From contig JADFUC010001889.1 in NCBI GenBank assembly GCA_019722365.1, forward strand, positions 2,790,001-2,854,000: DNA of 64,000 bases. Direction: 5' to 3'. Position 1 is the first letter of the stretch. The number at the start of each line of letters is the position of its first letter. A program made the position numbers and the translations under genes. This document shows, piece after piece, positions 50,800 through 62,082 of this stretch. Under the pieces are notes generated by a model that saw only the letters and a program-made list of their open reading frames with translations, ran no database searches and was not told the origin of the DNA. Source of the DNA: Lithospermum erythrorhizon (Eukaryota > Streptophyta > Magnoliopsida > Boraginales > Boraginaceae).

Positions 50800-53700
50800 A
50801 TTAAGATTTTTGTTCATTAATGATCAAGTTTTGAATGAAATAAGCTGTAATGACTTTTGCTAAAACCAAACTTATCGGGCTTATGGACCGCCTTGCGAAT
50901 AAAGATGTAATGTTCTTCAGGGTTATTTGTTCTAGCGTAATATGTGAACCGAATTTTCCATGTTTAAATTCTCGTTCAGTCATTAAATCAAACAGTTGTT
51001 GATAAACTCGCTCAAATGAGTAGGAATATTTGCAAGATAATCATATTTGGTGCTTTACATTCGGGTGAATTGAAGAGCTAAATTCGTTTACATACTTTTA
51101 AGCTAATTTAAATCATTTTAAATAGGCATCTAAAGGTTTGGCCTTTTAAGAAGTGGCCCGATGTTTGAGCTTGAAAATAGACTCTAAATAGATATTTTGG
51201 AGGAATAATAAAAAAGTTTAGGTGTCACTATAATAAAAATAAAATTTTGGAGGAATAATTGAAAAGTTCGAGTGTAATGGTGATATCTTTTCTTTATTTA
51301 TCTGAGTTGATTGAGGGAGAGTATAAGCTCACGTCAGATGCATACAGAGGTAGGATAATGGGGAGGAATTGTTCAAATGCCTTCGCTTCTTTAATAGAGG
51401 AGCTTGGTTACCATTATTATTAAATACATTCTTTAGTATTGAGGGTAATCGATGGCGTCTACTTGTCATTGGAGAGGTGATTTCGTCACTTCAGGGATCT
51501 AGAGATCATAGAAAGGGATTGTTGAGTACAATGTCTAGGAAAGAGAGGTGCGTGACTTGCATTTCTCATGCTAGTGGGATAGAAAGTAAGATTCTTTTGT
51601 ATCACAATGAATTCATTTGCATTGGTTAACACATCTGAGTTGATGTTATGATGAAATATCAGCCAGTTAGTGGAGAGGATTTCTGCATGTAGTGTTTAGC
51701 GATTGTTTGGACTTGCCAAGTGATATGTTCTGGTAATTGCTTGGAAATATGGGAATATGTGAGGTGGAGGTGGTGACGTTATTATCTGATGCAGGTGTCG
51801 TCACAGACATCTGTCGCGTTGAAATCTTTTTAGATACATATGTTTATTCTCCCAGTGCTTGAATACATCCCCAGTGCGTTTGGCGCATCTGAGCATATCG
51901 ATCTTCAGTCACAATATGGTGAAATTACGAGTTATCTGTTTTTAGGGAGGATCACATTTCTTGTTATTTGACAATTGGGAAGAATTAGTCGATGTAGATT
52001 GTTGGAAATCTTGTTAAATGCAAGTTGTTGAAATCTGTGTCTAAACTTTAGTAGAAAAGTTTGATAGTTGATCATATAAAATGCTCTTGTTCTTTAGTTA
52101 TTTATTACTATAAAATAGTTAGTTGGTTTTAGTATATTAGTGTTCACCTTAAAATTTATTTTAGTTATAAATTTGTATTATTAAATACATTGTAATTGAA
52201 ATTTTTGTAGGCTACTTAGTAGTTATCCAGAAATAATGACGTTTGTTTTAATCTGTATTGAAAAAATTAGTATTATTTAACTTCGAATCTTTTCTTAATT
52301 TACGATACCGATCATCTTTGTTATAACAAATATGTATTAGATTATAACAACCATGTGTTTATTAATTGAATCATATTTAAGTTGCATACTGATCATATCA
52401 TTTATGAGATGAAATACACCGAAATAGTGCACTCTCGTAAGTATATTTTTGCTTCACTTCATTCCTTGTGTCCACACTTTAGGTAAAGAAATGGCGTTTA
52501 ACATAGATTTGATATTCAGGACCTAAGATGAAGTGGCCCTCGTTTTTTTTGTTAATTAGCGATGAAGAGTACATAGTATTGTAAATTACGAATAATATAA
52601 ATATTTAGTATTACAAATAAATAATTCAAAAATTACTGGCCAAGGCAGTAAAGTAAATCACTACAAATAAGTAGAATATGTTAAATGAGAGTTGGGCAAA
52701 TTCAATAGCTAAAGTCCTCTGATCCTAATGCGTGTCTAAAACATGCCGTTATGCATCCGTTGTCGTAGGATTAAATCGCGTAAAATAGATCCTGACTCCG
52801 ATAGTTTACAATATCATATTGCTTGAGTAGAATTCGAGTCGCCTCAAGACACAATGTTATAAGGCTTGTACGTTTGGTTTTCATGATTTACTTGAGTGAT
52901 GGAATCATAGAATTTTATATAAGTAGTACTTACTATTATATAAATATACAAGAAAATTTAATGAGGGCAAACAATTAATTTTTAATAAATGAATGGTAAA
53001 TTTTATTTTATAATAGTAAAAATATAAATTTAAAAATTTTAAGAGGGGCGACGGCTTCCCATGCCCTTTAATGACTCCAGTGCATGATTAGATGATGGCT
53101 ACATGAATGTTATTGCATCTTCCATCTTTTCCTTAAATTCAAAATGAGCTTGGTTTTCTTTTCCAATTTCCAAGAGGGCACAATTAGGCCTATCTCAAAA
53201 ACTTAGCGGTTGAACTTGAGGTCCAGCTTAAACATAGATGTCTGATGTCTCAACTCTCATGTCCACAAAAGTTCAGTTACTAAATGACCATGGGTGAAAC
53301 TCTCCAGTCTCAATGATGATAAAACAGATCGTGCTGTTGGTTCGTCCATTAAATCGGAGATCATGGACTCTGAGAATTAGAAATGACGGAAGTTTGTCTT
53401 TTTTAACGTTTTCATTTTTTAACGTTTCGCTTAACGTCTGGCAGAACTAAGCATAAAATGATCAGTAGGCATACCGTATGAGAGGAACTTGGGTGATAGC
53501 AATTAAATTTAGAAAGCGTAGTGAAACATCATCATTTTATACACCTTTATATGCTTATTGTTTCTTAATAATTTTCCTACTTCAGTTTTAGATATTGATA
53601 TTTCACCCCTCTTATTAGATTACCTTTGTACTTTATGAATTCAAACCACATTATTTTTCTATGATTAAGGTAATGTTATACTATTCGACTTACTTCACCT

Positions 53701-53890
53701 AAAAGTCTTTAGGTGTAGCTTTAGGGACATTATTGGCTTGGGTCATGTTGTTGGAGAGAACTTAAGCTTTCATCATCAATCAATCATCAATGGACAATGG
53801 TCTCATCACTACAAATTAAAAGTCTTCCAAGTCCCAAAGCCAAATTTACCCAACACCCCCTTGTTTCTTTCCCAAGCCCACCCTTTTCTC
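50800..53890. other. Intergenic, no gene seen
   Basis: Long AT-rich stretch. The frame at 51369-51629 has no recognisable domain. A fragment near 53040-53075 (AAGAGGGGCGACGGC) resembles the end of a decayed transposon. The last 200 bp form the STS14-like promoter. Confidence 0.4.
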
Positions 53891-53899
53891 AGTATAAAT
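53891..53899 (+). promoter_or_regulatory. TATA box of the STS14-like gene
   Basis: GTATAAATT-type box about 55-60 bp upstream of the ATG at 53952, giving a 5' UTR of about 25-30 bases. Confidence 0.5.
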
Positions 53900-53951
53900 T
53901 CCACATAATTAGCCTTCTCCAAACTATTCCCCTGAAACCAAGAATCCCAAA

Positions 53952-54491
53952 ATGACAAAATTCATACCACTTTTAGCAATAATAAGCCTAACCATTTTCT
54001 GCAAAGTTGCTGGCAGGAGAATACCACCAACAAGATCCCCTGCAGTAGCCGCTACGCCACAAGCAAGCACCATCCAGGACTATCTTGATGCACATAACAA
54101 AGCCAGAGCTGAAGTCAAAGTCCCTCCTATGAAATGGAGTAATGATCTAGCTAAAGCTGCAAGCATGCAAGTCAGATACCAAAGAGACTACAAAAATTGC
54201 AGCTTTGCAAATCTTGAAAGTTCCCAATATGGTGGAAATCAATTATGGGCTAGTGGATATAAAGTAACACCTCAGATTGTTGTTGAATCTTGGGTGGCAG
54301 AGAAGAAATTCTACAAGTATGCTGATAATTCTTGCGCACCTAACCACAGATGTGGAGTTTATACACAAATTGTCTGGAAAGATTCAACTGAATTGGGTTG
54401 TGCTCAAGGTATATGTACCAAGAATCAATCTAGTTTGACAATTTGTTACTATAATCCTCCTGGGAATTTTGTAGGTGAGAAACCATATTAA
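53952..54491 (+). CDS. STS14: STS14-like CAP/PR-1 family secreted protein
   Basis: Single exon, 179 residues. Signal peptide about 1-20, a short proline-rich linker, then a CAP domain from about 40 to the end. Landmarks are YLDAHNKAR (44-52), NCSFANLES (82-90), YGGNQLWASG (93-102), SWVAEKKFY (113-121), CGVYTQIVW (134-142) and CYYNPPGNFVGEKPY at the C-terminus. Six cysteines (83, 128, 134, 150, 155, 165) fit the three PR-1 disulfides. YGGNQLWASG and the GEKPY end place it with potato STS14, a pistil-expressed PR-1 relative. In PR-1 the CAP cleft carries two His and two Glu; here H48 is kept but the CGHYTQ histidine is V136 and the GEN glutamate is G95, as I recall for STS14. A role in wall or pistil biology is family inference. 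Confidence 0.92.
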   Translation: MTKFIPLLAIISLTIFCKVAGRRIPPTRSPAVAATPQASTIQDYLDAHNKARAEVKVPPMKWSNDLAKAASMQVRYQRDYKNCSFANLESSQYGGNQLWASGYKVTPQIVVESWVAEKKFYKYADNSCAPNHRCGVYTQIVWKDSTELGCAQGICTKNQSSLTICYYNPPGNFVGEKPY

Positions 54492-55381
54492 GATTGTTGT
54501 CGGAAATGTTAAACGATTGAAAAAATATTGTAATTTAATGTTGCATGTATGTTTTTGTATTATTATTGTTTCATATATATTTGCATGAATAATCTTGATT
54601 CAAGTAAAAGGTACATTTGATCAGATCGATTTTTATCCTCTATGCAAGTGATCGAAGGTTGAATAAATTGTTGAGCTTACTTTAAAAAATGTACAGTACT
54701 ATTTACGTATCTAAAAATCAACTAGTTTATTTTTATAATAATCAAAATTATTTAACTTTTATAATTTTAATTAATTTCAAACAAAAATATCATGTTAATA
54801 ATAAGATAAGTAGAAAAAATATATTTTTTATTTGTAACTATTATATTCAGTATAACATATTCCTAATATTTGAGGTTAAAATTAAAAAGTTCAATTAATT
54901 AAATTTAAAATCGAACGATTTTTTATTGATAGTGATTTATAATTTCAAAACAATCATCCACTCAATATTCTTGCGTCGGGTCAGTTCAATTATTCCCCTG
55001 CAGTTGCTGGCAGGATTTAGTTAACAATTAATGAAGAATCAATGTATATAGTGGCGTCCGAACTTTGGTTGATAATTAATTTGGTCCAAAGATTAATTGT
55101 GCCAACCTGGTTAAGTGAATAAGAATAATGGCCATTACATATTACTCCTTACAAAGATTAAGTACCTTACTGGCAAACATCAAGTTGTTAATGATGTTCG
55201 TTAGCTGGCCATGACATGTCACAAAGATCAATTATCATGCACAGTAATAAATATTGTGCATACATTATCATCACTAGGATAGTTATTAGAATCAAATTAA
55301 CACATTAACTAGGTATACTTCAATATTGTGTAAAATTTGATCACAATTTCAACGTAGAAATGACTCATAGTTAGTCATCCA
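54492..55381. other. 3' UTR and intergenic
   Basis: Probable 3' UTR of the STS14-like gene, then AT-rich sequence with no gene. Confidence 0.4.
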
Positions 55382-55576
55382 TTAAATGAGGAGGTTATCA
55401 AGATGTCTCAGACAGTCAAGTAATCTGCGGCCAGCATGTAGGAATGCTTGCATGGCAGAGGCAACGGCCTTGGTCAGTAGCAGTGCTAACTGCTTCTTGA
55501 TCGGGCCCATGTAGATCACGCGGGCGCCATGAGACGATAGATATCGTGAGATATGCGCCATTAATTTGCTCTCCAA
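55382..55576 (-). pseudogene. Possible Copia pol C-terminus remnant
   Basis: Minus-strand peptide IKKQLALLLTKAVASAMQAF followed by RRLLDCLRHLDNLL resembles the end of Copia pol, where QLADLLTKALxSxxFxxLxxKLGL is typical. The preceding SRYLSSHGARVIYMGPI would be the RNase H C-terminal region. It is short and no LTR was identified next to it. Confidence 0.4.
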
Positions 55577-56457
55577 TATTGTGGATACATGAACACTAGG
55601 TAAATCATTAGAATCAAATTGATCATAATTAACTATTCATGACGTTGATCATCATTGATTGGTTAATGATTTTTTGTATCACATTACTCCTATTAACTTA
55701 TATCATAAACAAAATATGAGGAGTTGTTAAGATCTTAATCAATAATTGTTGTGAATGCTCAATAATGTGTCACAAGAGCATAGGGGAATTGTATGTCATG
55801 CAAATATGATTACAAAATTACAAATCATATCATTATCTAAAAATTGTAGAGGATGCATGTAAGTATAACTACTTATGTTTTGGAAGACGGTAAGAATAAT
55901 TAACAGGAGACGATTACGATTCATTAATTTTCATATGTATTTAATATTAATGTAATGTCATACATTATCAAAATGTATCACTTTAAGATGATATAAATTA
56001 AAAATAGAAAAAATCAAAAATTATTACATCTGTACAATTAATATGAATCAAAATTTGTTGAGCAAATTAGTGTAAATTACCTAAAAGATAAAAAAAAACT
56101 TATATAATTGACATTAATAATTTTTTTTGAGAAAATGCTATGTAATACTTAAAATGTACCAAAAATAGAAATAAATGCAGTATAATAAAAAAAAGGTATA
56201 ATTTACATTTTTAATAATTAATTAACAACATAAAGCTTAATAGACCATAATTTTCCACTACTTTAAGTCTTTAACAGGCCTAGAAACACTGGGCCATACA
56301 AAATCTAGTCCCACTCTTTAGACCCGATTGGTTAGGCCTTACTGCCTAAGTACACCCCTAATGACCTAAATGTTCAGATCGACCATCTTATTAATAAGGG
56401 TTCGTTTAAGACAGATTGCTTGTTCTTCTTGTAGAGTGGATTCTATAATCTCTTTAG
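55577..56457. other. Intergenic, no gene seen
   Basis: AT-rich; only short open frames. Confidence 0.45.
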
Positions 56458-56710
56458 TACTCCCTCAAGGCTCAGTTTTTTAATTTGTCGTCTTATTTTT
56501 AAATTTTATTTGAAATATTTGTCATTTAATATAGAAAGTTGTCTTTTCATTTTGATATCTTTTGGTAATTTTTTAAAGAAATTATCAATCGACCAATGAT
56601 GAAACTTTTAAATGATTGGCATTAGCATTTCGATGTCTTTTCTATTCTTTTTTCTTTTTATTAATTTATGTAGAAAATTGCTAAAACGATAGAAAAAAAT
56701 GGAGAGAGTA
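56458..56710. mobile_element. Stowaway-type MITE
   Basis: About 250 bp, bounded by TACTCCCTC on the left and GGAGAGAGTA on the right: imperfect inverted repeats of the Tc1/mariner Stowaway type with TA target duplications. The interior is AT-rich and non-coding. Confidence 0.75.
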
Positions 56711-57299
56711 TTATTAAAATTATAAGGAATCATATATGAACAAATAGTTATAATATAAATAAAAAATATAATATATGCATTTATGTAAATGGTTTATTAA
56801 GCATTTATTATCTCGGGTTCTAAATGTTTGACCTAAATCTTTAGTAAAGCATACGGAGGTGCCTCACAGAAATTCATCTTGTAATAAACAAACTCAAATG
56901 CCGATAGGACAATAGGGTTTCCAATTTTATTACTCACCGAGGGTAATGTATGACCTTGACCTATTTATTTGAGTGTTCTATGAGGCTAAAACATTCCCAG
57001 TTTGTTTGATGGATTAATGTGGAGAAAGCTTACGTAAAATCACAAACTAGTCAATTCATATTTACCTATATCTGATATCTTTTTATTTGAAGACTATCAC
57101 TTTTTTTTGTATGAAATAATTATTATACCACTCATTAAATAAACTCTCGTCATTCTACAATAAGTAATGCTTGAAAATTCATTTCGCCAGCTTTTTAATT
57201 CTCACGTCGTTCTTCAAAAATTTGATAATAATGAATAAGATTTTGAAAATTTTTAAATTTTTTCACTAAACTAGTTAAGCTCTCATGCTAATTTAGTAT

Positions 57300-58930
57300 T
57301 GTATTATATTTAATCCTTGAGGTTTATATACTCCTTTTGTTCATAAATTAAATGTGTATTGTATGTTGTTATCTTCAACATTTTATTATGTTTGAATATA
57401 CATTTATTGAGAATTATGAATCCATTATACGTTGTAATTGGATTATAATCGTTATATGGCGTTATCATGCATTATATTATACTATAATCTTGTATAATTC
57501 GACATAATGTTTATAAATGCATTATAATTTTAATTAATAATATCATAATAAAACAATACAGAACTATGTAGAATAATAGTTTTTCATTAACAAACAATGT
57601 ACAATTGAACTATGTAGAATAATAGTTTTTCATTAACAATGAATGTAATTTTTTATCTCTATATAATAAGTATAATTGAATTTGAAATTCAAATGATTTA
57701 TTTCTTCAAATATGAATAGTACAATGTATTATCTACCTTTCCGATTCGATCTTAAATGCAACTTCTTGTAAGTTTGTCCTGACTTTGAATAATCAGCTAT
57801 TGATCCTTAAGTAGTGTTACTAAATCTAAATTATCGAAATATGTCGTATTTTTAACCGGATCCTCTGATGACGCCATATTCTTTATAACAATGAAATATA
57901 AGTATCTGATATGGTATAATGAATGTATCTTGATATAATTTATTATAATATGGTATAATTGATTATAATGGATTATAATAGTTATATCATATTATATTGT
58001 GTTCACGTCTAATCATAACGACTCTGAAGTTAATATATGTTATATCAATTTCTAATATTATACCAAATCAATCTATATAATAATATAAAGTGCAATCTTT
58101 ACAAAGATTAACTTATATGAAATCGCAACGAAACACTTAAAGGCAACAAAAAATATCACAGCGATTCAAAATTAAAAAGATTCGATATTTGTTAAAAACT
58201 CCAAATAACAACCTCAAAATCCCAACTAATAAACACTCTGGCCGCATAAACGTAGATTTGTTAAAAATATGATATTAATTCAAATCTTTTGTTTAAATTA
58301 ACAAAATTCCAACTTTTTCGTTAAACGCCCGAATCTGCGAATTCTGAGCAGCACATTTGAAAATACCAAAATCTTCTTTGTCTTTGTAGATATTAGATGA
58401 AGTTTAACAAATCTGAAAATCTCCACATAGCAAACACACTTTGCTACATTTTGTTGTTAATCACAATTACCGCGCCATTTCTCGTATTTTATGTTGACAA
58501 TAAAATATCAAAGTTAATATAATAACAAAGTAGTTAGTCCGAAAATAATCGATTATAATGTATTATACTTCGTTATACCTAATTATATAAAGTTATATTG
58601 TCTTATACTAAATTATAACAGGTTATAATGTCTTACATTTGAATTATAATACCTTATAAATTATACTAATTAATGTTATATCGCTGATCGCCCTAATAAA
58701 ATCTACGAAAAACAAAATCGACCACAATCAGCCAAAAGATTGACTTTTGTGAAGTAAAACTATGAAATAAACATCAAAACCCAAATAAATAAAATAAACG
58801 ACATCTAAACCACAAATCTGACACATATAAAATACAAATGCGGTAAGGTATAGTTTTAATTCAAAATCTTTTGTTTAAATTAATAAAATTCGATTTTTTT
58901 TGTTCAACAAACTCAAAACTCCAAATAACT
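57300..58930. repeat. TTATAAT-rich region with duplicated blocks
   Basis: Extremely AT-rich region with many TTATAAT, CATTATA and GATTATAAT words. A 46-bp tandem duplication begins at 57561 and 57607 (GAACTATGTAGAATAATAGT). A block near 58270-58320 (TTAATTCAAATCTTTTGTTT) recurs near 58856-58910, about 590 bp away, and TTATAATG-rich sequence precedes both, suggesting a diverged duplication of roughly 590 bp. No coding capacity seen. Confidence 0.5.
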
Positions 58931-60660
58931 TACACAAAGAGCACTCATATGTTAAAAATATAATTTTTGGAGTATTCTTATACAACATTTGAAAGAGAAA
59001 AACATAATTTCTTAGCATTCTTGAAATTAAATTTAGAAATTTTAGGGTAAAACATTATTTGAAGTCTTTAGCTTTTTGTGGTTAAGAGCATGCAAATTTT
59101 AGAGAGATAAAGTGGTGGTAGGTGGAGAGGAGAGGTTTTAGTGAGAAAAGGTGAATTTGTGTAATGAGAAATATCTTGGATGAAATGGGGGGACATTAAT
59201 GAGATATGGGGATAAGGGTAAACAAAACAATATTTATTGAAATAATTGAACCAAAAAAAAAAATATCAAATGAAATAATTCAATCCAAAAATATTAAATT
59301 GAAATTCCAAAAAAATACAATTCATTGTAAAAGATGTAATGATGTAATGGCCGGGGTCATGGGTGGGTGTTTTCTTATTTCTTCACTAAAGTTCGGGTAA
59401 AGTGGGTTGGAATTTAGGTTATTAGATTTGTGAGGGGATAGGTTGATTTGTGTAGTTATTGATTGGTCTATATATATTAAATCAGTGGTTGGGACTTTGG
59501 GTGGTTTATATCTTGAACAAAGTCATGTAAATCATTGTAAGCTGACAGAATAATTTCAATAGTTTAGCTGGTTTGTCGAACATAAACTTTTTAAGTTAAA
59601 TTTCCTGGTTTAATTATCAGAAATACGTCTTGAATCGAGCTTTTTGAGTCGAGATATTTCAGATGAATCGAGCGGCTACGTTCGATTTTACAGCGCATGA
59701 CGGAAAAGCGTGTAAAGCATTGATTAACTCCTTGTGATAATCTGATTGCCATCGCCTGGGGTTCAATAATTAAATCAACATTTTGCTGCCGTTCTATGCA
59801 CGTTATGTAAAGTCCACCCAGACCTCAAGACACTCATGAACATTTCAAACCATTTATAAACAGGATCAATAATGGCACTACATTTTTTTAGTCACTCTCA
59901 TCAACTCGATACACTCATCATCCTCTCCCACTGCCTTCATTTTTAAATATTTTTTTTTGTGTATCGATTATCCTAAAAAAAGGAGATTTAAATGAATATT
60001 TGAAATTAAATGAATATTAATAAGGTGATGTATTTGATTTTTGAAGCGAATATTGGACGATGAATATATTTTTTATCCTTATTCTAAACATTATTTGACT
60101 TGTTTTAAAAATATTGTAAATAATACTATTATTTTATTGTAATAATAAATGATAATGATGGTGCATAATAAATTATAAAACATGTATATATAAACCTCCA
60201 ACAAATTTGTCACTTCTTTTTATGTCATCCCCATTATCGAGGTTCATCGTTAGTCAATTAGGCGTAAGGTAAGCCCATCGAGCTTTTAAAGTTAAACCTA
60301 AAAATTTAATTGAACTAGTAACTCAACATGATGTCATCATAACTGTACTGACTAAATAAGATTGAAATATGAGATAAATCTAAAAAAGCATCTGGTATAA
60401 ATTGATAAGAATCTATCCAAAAATAAAAGGGGCACCAAATGCCCAAGGTCTATCGAGGTAATAATAACAACATTGAAAACGCTAAAAAGTAAAAAAGAAA
60501 GAAGATCAAAAGACAAAATACAGTTGCATGCTTGTCCCCTTTTAATGATCGATGTCGCTATTAAAGGAAAAAACAATAAATATAGAATCTGCACTCTTGC
60601 GAATCTAAAATAGATTTAAATAAACCTTCAAAAATTCCTAGACCCACAACATAATTATAA
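58931..60660. other. Intergenic, no gene seen
   Basis: AT-rich, including an A/T-rich tract around 59220-59320. No gene or clear element recognised. Confidence 0.4.
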
Positions 60661-60663
60661 AAA

Positions 60664-60812
60664 ATACTCTCTTTATCCTAAAATATTATCCAATTTGTTT
60701 GTAATGAACAATTTAATTAACTTTGATTCAAATATTAATAAAATTTAACCTACTAAAGCTATACGGAATTTGTTTAGGTTTTTATTACATAGTACAGTAC
60801 TACATACGAAGT
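60664..60812. mobile_element. Possible small Stowaway-type MITE
   Basis: Starts TACTCTCTTTATCCTAAAAT and ends TACGAAGTA, weakly matching Stowaway ends. About 150 bp, non-coding. Confidence 0.35.
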
Positions 60813-61719
60813 ATTTATGTTACAAAATGTTGCACGTCAATAACAAAATATTTAAAGGATAAAAAATAAATATTTTTCATTACTAAATCAAACCTTCATA
60901 TTAAATTGAAATATATTTAATATTTTTTCACAAATATTTGTCATAATACAACATAAATAATTGATTTTAACAATTGAATTCGAAAAATGTACCCAAATTG
61001 AATATTTATCACAAAATAGCATTTTTCAAAAGTGAAAGTATTATTTTATCCCTTATTTTTAAGTATAAATAATTGAGGAACTTTCAATTAGGGCAAAATA
61101 GTATTTCGTCCATTTAATTTTACTATTTCGTGATGGATACAATGTAACGAAAATTAAATGTAGTTAGAAAGAAAAAAAGGGCATCTTGACTCTTGAGACA
61201 GGCACGACACATTAAGCTAAAGTGACAATCCATGATGAATATGGATGGTGCATAATTCCATCTCACCATCATTCTCTGCTTTTTCAAGCCTTTAGATCCA
61301 TGTGGGTATCCAAGTAATCACTCTTTATGCTTCATTTTTATATTCTTCAAACCATAGTATTTATTACCAATCATGTTTCGTGATATTTTTAATTTCGAAA
61401 GTTCGTTAGTGTGATGGATTTCACTTTCCATAGCGTGACGGGTTTCATACTTTTATTAGCAGTCATGTTTACAGTCTGTTAAATATCTGTTAAAGTGCCT
61501 CCCTTCATGCTTGACAACAAAGCTTCACTCATACTATCATTTTCAAAGCCAATAAAAATCTCATCTTTATCTCATAAAATTCTTAGGTTAATTTGTTTGT
61601 TGGTTTGCTTTTTTTATTATTTATTATGACGTTTTATTAAATTCTCTTTGTTGGGTATGTTTAAAAGGCTCCAATTCTGTTTCTTGATGTTTCATGTGAT
61701 TAATGTTTTATATGGTTGT
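60813..61719. other. Intergenic and BTB gene promoter region
   Basis: AT-rich with no coding region. The right part probably carries the promoter of the BTB gene. Confidence 0.35.
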
Positions 61720-61957
61720 GCTATTCTTGATTTATGAATGTTGTCTGAATTTTATAGAATTGGATTAAGGTTGTAATAACATTGTGGAAGTTATAATCTT
61801 TTTTGATAGTTATGTGAATTGAGTCCATGTTTGTTCATTAATTCCTGATTTATGGATTTTGTCTGAATTTTATAGAGTTGGTTTGAGGTTGTAATTTAAT
61901 TGTGAAAGTTGTAATCTTTTTTGATAGTTATGTGAATTGAGTCAATTTCTATTCATT
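61720..61957 (+). repeat. 118-bp tandem duplication in the BTB leader
   Basis: Two diverged adjacent copies of period 118; GTCTGAATTTTATAGA occurs at 61743 and 61861, and GATAGTTATGTGAATTGAGT occurs once in each copy at the same spacing. It lies 130-360 bp before the start codon, probably in the promoter, 5' UTR or a leader intron. Confidence 0.85.
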
Positions 61958-62082
61958 AATTCTTGTTTCTGGAGATGTTATTTGGTGTAATTGATTAGGG
62001 TCCACTATATTGTTTTCTTTGTTACTTCCATAACTGAATTTATTGTTCTTAGAAGTTAGAAGTTAGAAGTCTTTTGTTGAAT

